DNA from: Thermoanaerobaculia bacterium
Lineage (GTDB): Bacteria; Acidobacteriota; Thermoanaerobaculia; UBA5066
Direction of reading: 5' to 3'
Length of the DNA: 15,936 nt
Assembly: GCA_017999215.1 (NCBI GenBank)
Contig: JAGOBQ010000033.1
Coordinates: forward strand, 1-15,936
Made by a program: the position numbers and the translations under genes. The notes below the pieces were generated by a model. It ran no database searches. It was not told where the DNA came from and saw only the letters and a program-made list of their open reading frames with translations. Below, piece by piece: positions 14,941 through 15,936 of the stretch. Numbering within the stretch: the stretch's first letter is position 1; every line of letters starts with the position of its first letter.

Positions 14941-15936
14941 GAGTGTTCTCCTCGCTGTGTCTTCCTGAGCTTCTCGAGCTCTTCCTTCGAAAGTCGGGCC
15001 ACTCCCTGGAGGATCTGGTCGTTGACGAGGTCGGGAGAGAGGTCCCGGACCGCGATCTTGTAGAGGTCCCACCACTCGGCCGCCTCGCCCCGGAGCTTCC
15101 AGCCGGCGCTCCGCGGCGCGGACTCGATCGTGACCGGGTTGATCCGCTTCCAGAGCCGGTCGAACCACTCCCCCGGGGCCTGGTGGAAGGCCGCGAGGAT
15201 CGCGACCTGCCACTTCTTCAGCTCCTCGAGGTACTCCTCCACCCGCTGGATGCTGACCGGCTTGCCCTGCTCGATCGCGTGGAGGAAGTGGCGGAGCGTC
15301 TCCTTGAAGCCGGGGAGCTTGAAGGCCATCGTCTCGTTCCCCGGCATCGTGAGCGACTGGATGAGGCCGAGCGTCATCCCCTCCATCGCGAGCGCGTACT
15401 CGATCACGCGACGGAGGACGACGACGTTCCGGTCCGCCTGCGCGAGGTCCTCGCCGTGGACGAGCTGCTTGAGGGGAAGTCCCGTCCCCGGCACCCCCGC
15501 CGGCTGCGACTTGGCGCGCGCGACGCTCTTGCTCGGGCTCTCCTCGACGCGCTTGCGCTCGGACTCCTCGAGCTTGCGGCGAAGCCGGGTCACCTCGGGG
15601 TCGACGCCGGCGCCCGCCGGCAGGACCGGGAAGTGGCGCCGGAGGAGCTCCAGGAAACGGGTCCTCGATTCCTTCGGAAGCGGTGCGAGCTCCTTCTCGA
15701 CGCGCCGCTTCAGCTGGCGGCGACGGTCGTCGGTGGTGCCGAACCGCAGCTCTCCCGCCAGGGCGAAGAGCTCGTCGGCGAGCTCGCGGGCCCGCCCGTC
15801 GAGGAGGATCTCCGCGGGAGTCCGGGACGCGCCCCACGCGAACGGCGCCGGAGCGGCCGCGGGAGGCGGCGCGGGGAGCGGCTCCGGCTCGCGTGGCGGC
15901 TCGGGCCGCGCCGCCGGGGCGGCCTCCGGCTCCGGC
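14937..15936 (-). CDS. tagH: TagH/Fha-like T6SS regulatory protein, C-terminal part
   Basis: The frame is open from the right edge to TGA 14937-14939, giving about 332 visible residues; the start and any N-terminal FHA domain lie outside. The visible part begins with a Pro/Glu/Ala-rich linker of about 40 residues, then a helical stretch (RQLKRRVEKELAPLPKESRT) and a charged segment. It ends in a conserved helical domain (LVHGEDLAQADRNVVVLRRV, later RVEEYLEELKKWQVAILAAF and GEAAEWWDLYKIAVRDL). That last domain resembles the C-terminal domain of T6SS FHA proteins (TagH/Fha), which help control assembly, often together with TagF and a Thr kinase. A GTG at 15591-15593 is in frame, but coding sequence clearly continues upstream of it. 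It overlaps tssJ by 4 bp. The family assignment is probable rather than certain. Confidence 0.62.
   Translation of the reverse strand, partial: PEPEAAPAARPEPPREPEPLPAPPPAAAPAPFAWGASRTPAEILLDGRARELADELFALAGELRFGTTDDRRRQLKRRVEKELAPLPKESRTRFLELLRRHFPVLPAGAGVDPEVTRLRRKLEESERKRVEESPSKSVARAKSQPAGVPGTGLPLKQLVHGEDLAQADRNVVVLRRVIEYALAMEGMTLGLIQSLTMPGNETMAFKLPGFKETLRHFLHAIEQGKPVSIQRVEEYLEELKKWQVAILAAFHQAPGEWFDRLWKRINPVTIESAPRSAGWKLRGEAAEWWDLYKIAVRDLSPDLVNDQILQGVARLSKEELEKLRKTQRGEHS

Noticed and set aside
13528..15063. Plus-strand open frame opposite tssK, tssJ and the tagH-like gene
   Set aside because: Same antisense composition artefact; crosses three real minus-strand genes.
15510..15535. Sigma54-like TGGC...TTGC spacing
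   Set aside because: The distance between the two elements is wrong for a -24/-12 promoter and it lies within coding sequence.
1..15936. Mobile elements, CRISPR arrays, tRNA or rRNA genes
   Set aside because: No terminal inverted repeats, transposase motifs, regularly spaced repeats or RNA gene signatures were seen; coding density by T6SS genes is nearly complete.

Overview
The window is a nearly uninterrupted type VI secretion system (T6SS) cluster from a very GC-rich bacterium (third codon positions are almost all G or C). The proteins are standard T6SS-i families, but several (TssJ, the TagH-like protein, TagF, the C-terminal part of TssM) look far from the well-studied proteobacterial forms. 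Together with the gene order this suggests a high-GC environmental lineage such as Acidobacteriota or Myxococcota. That placement is inference; there is no rRNA or other phylogenetic marker here.

Layout, read along the minus strand (right to left): a 5'-truncated FHA-associated regulatory protein (tagH-like, runs off the right edge), tssJ (outer-membrane lipoprotein), tssK (baseplate to membrane adaptor), tssL and tssM (inner-membrane complex), a GC-rich stem-loop, tagF (regulator), and hcp (inner tube) with its own strong Shine-Dalgarno and terminator. One gene, tagJ/impE, then lies on the plus strand, convergent with hcp and divergent from tssA. Minus-strand genes resume with tssA (sheath/tail cap), tssB and tssC (sheath), a second stem-loop, tssE (gp25-like baseplate) and tssF (baseplate), which runs off the left edge.

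Ten of the thirteen core T6SS components are present (TssA, B, C, D/Hcp, E, F, J, K, L, M), plus three accessory proteins (TagF, TagH-like, TagJ). TssG, TssH/ClpV and TssI/VgrG are not in the window; tssG would be expected just left of tssF. No effector, immunity protein, PAAR protein, kinase PpkA or phosphatase PppA is visible here. TssJ-L-M would form the trans-envelope complex, TssK-E-F(-G) the baseplate, TssB-C the contractile sheath around an Hcp tube, and TssA would coordinate tail assembly. TagF and the FHA-type protein point to post-translational control, and TagJ is a sheath accessory protein.

Non-coding space is small. The informative pieces are a 128-bp divergent tssA/tagJ spacer with a good sigma70-like promoter whose -10 lies inside a palindrome, two long stem-loops each exactly 7 nt after a stop codon inside operons (after tssC and after tssM), and a 12-bp GC-rich terminator between convergent hcp and tagJ. 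There are no tRNA or rRNA genes, insertion sequences or CRISPR arrays. No gene-free stretch exceeds 130 bases.
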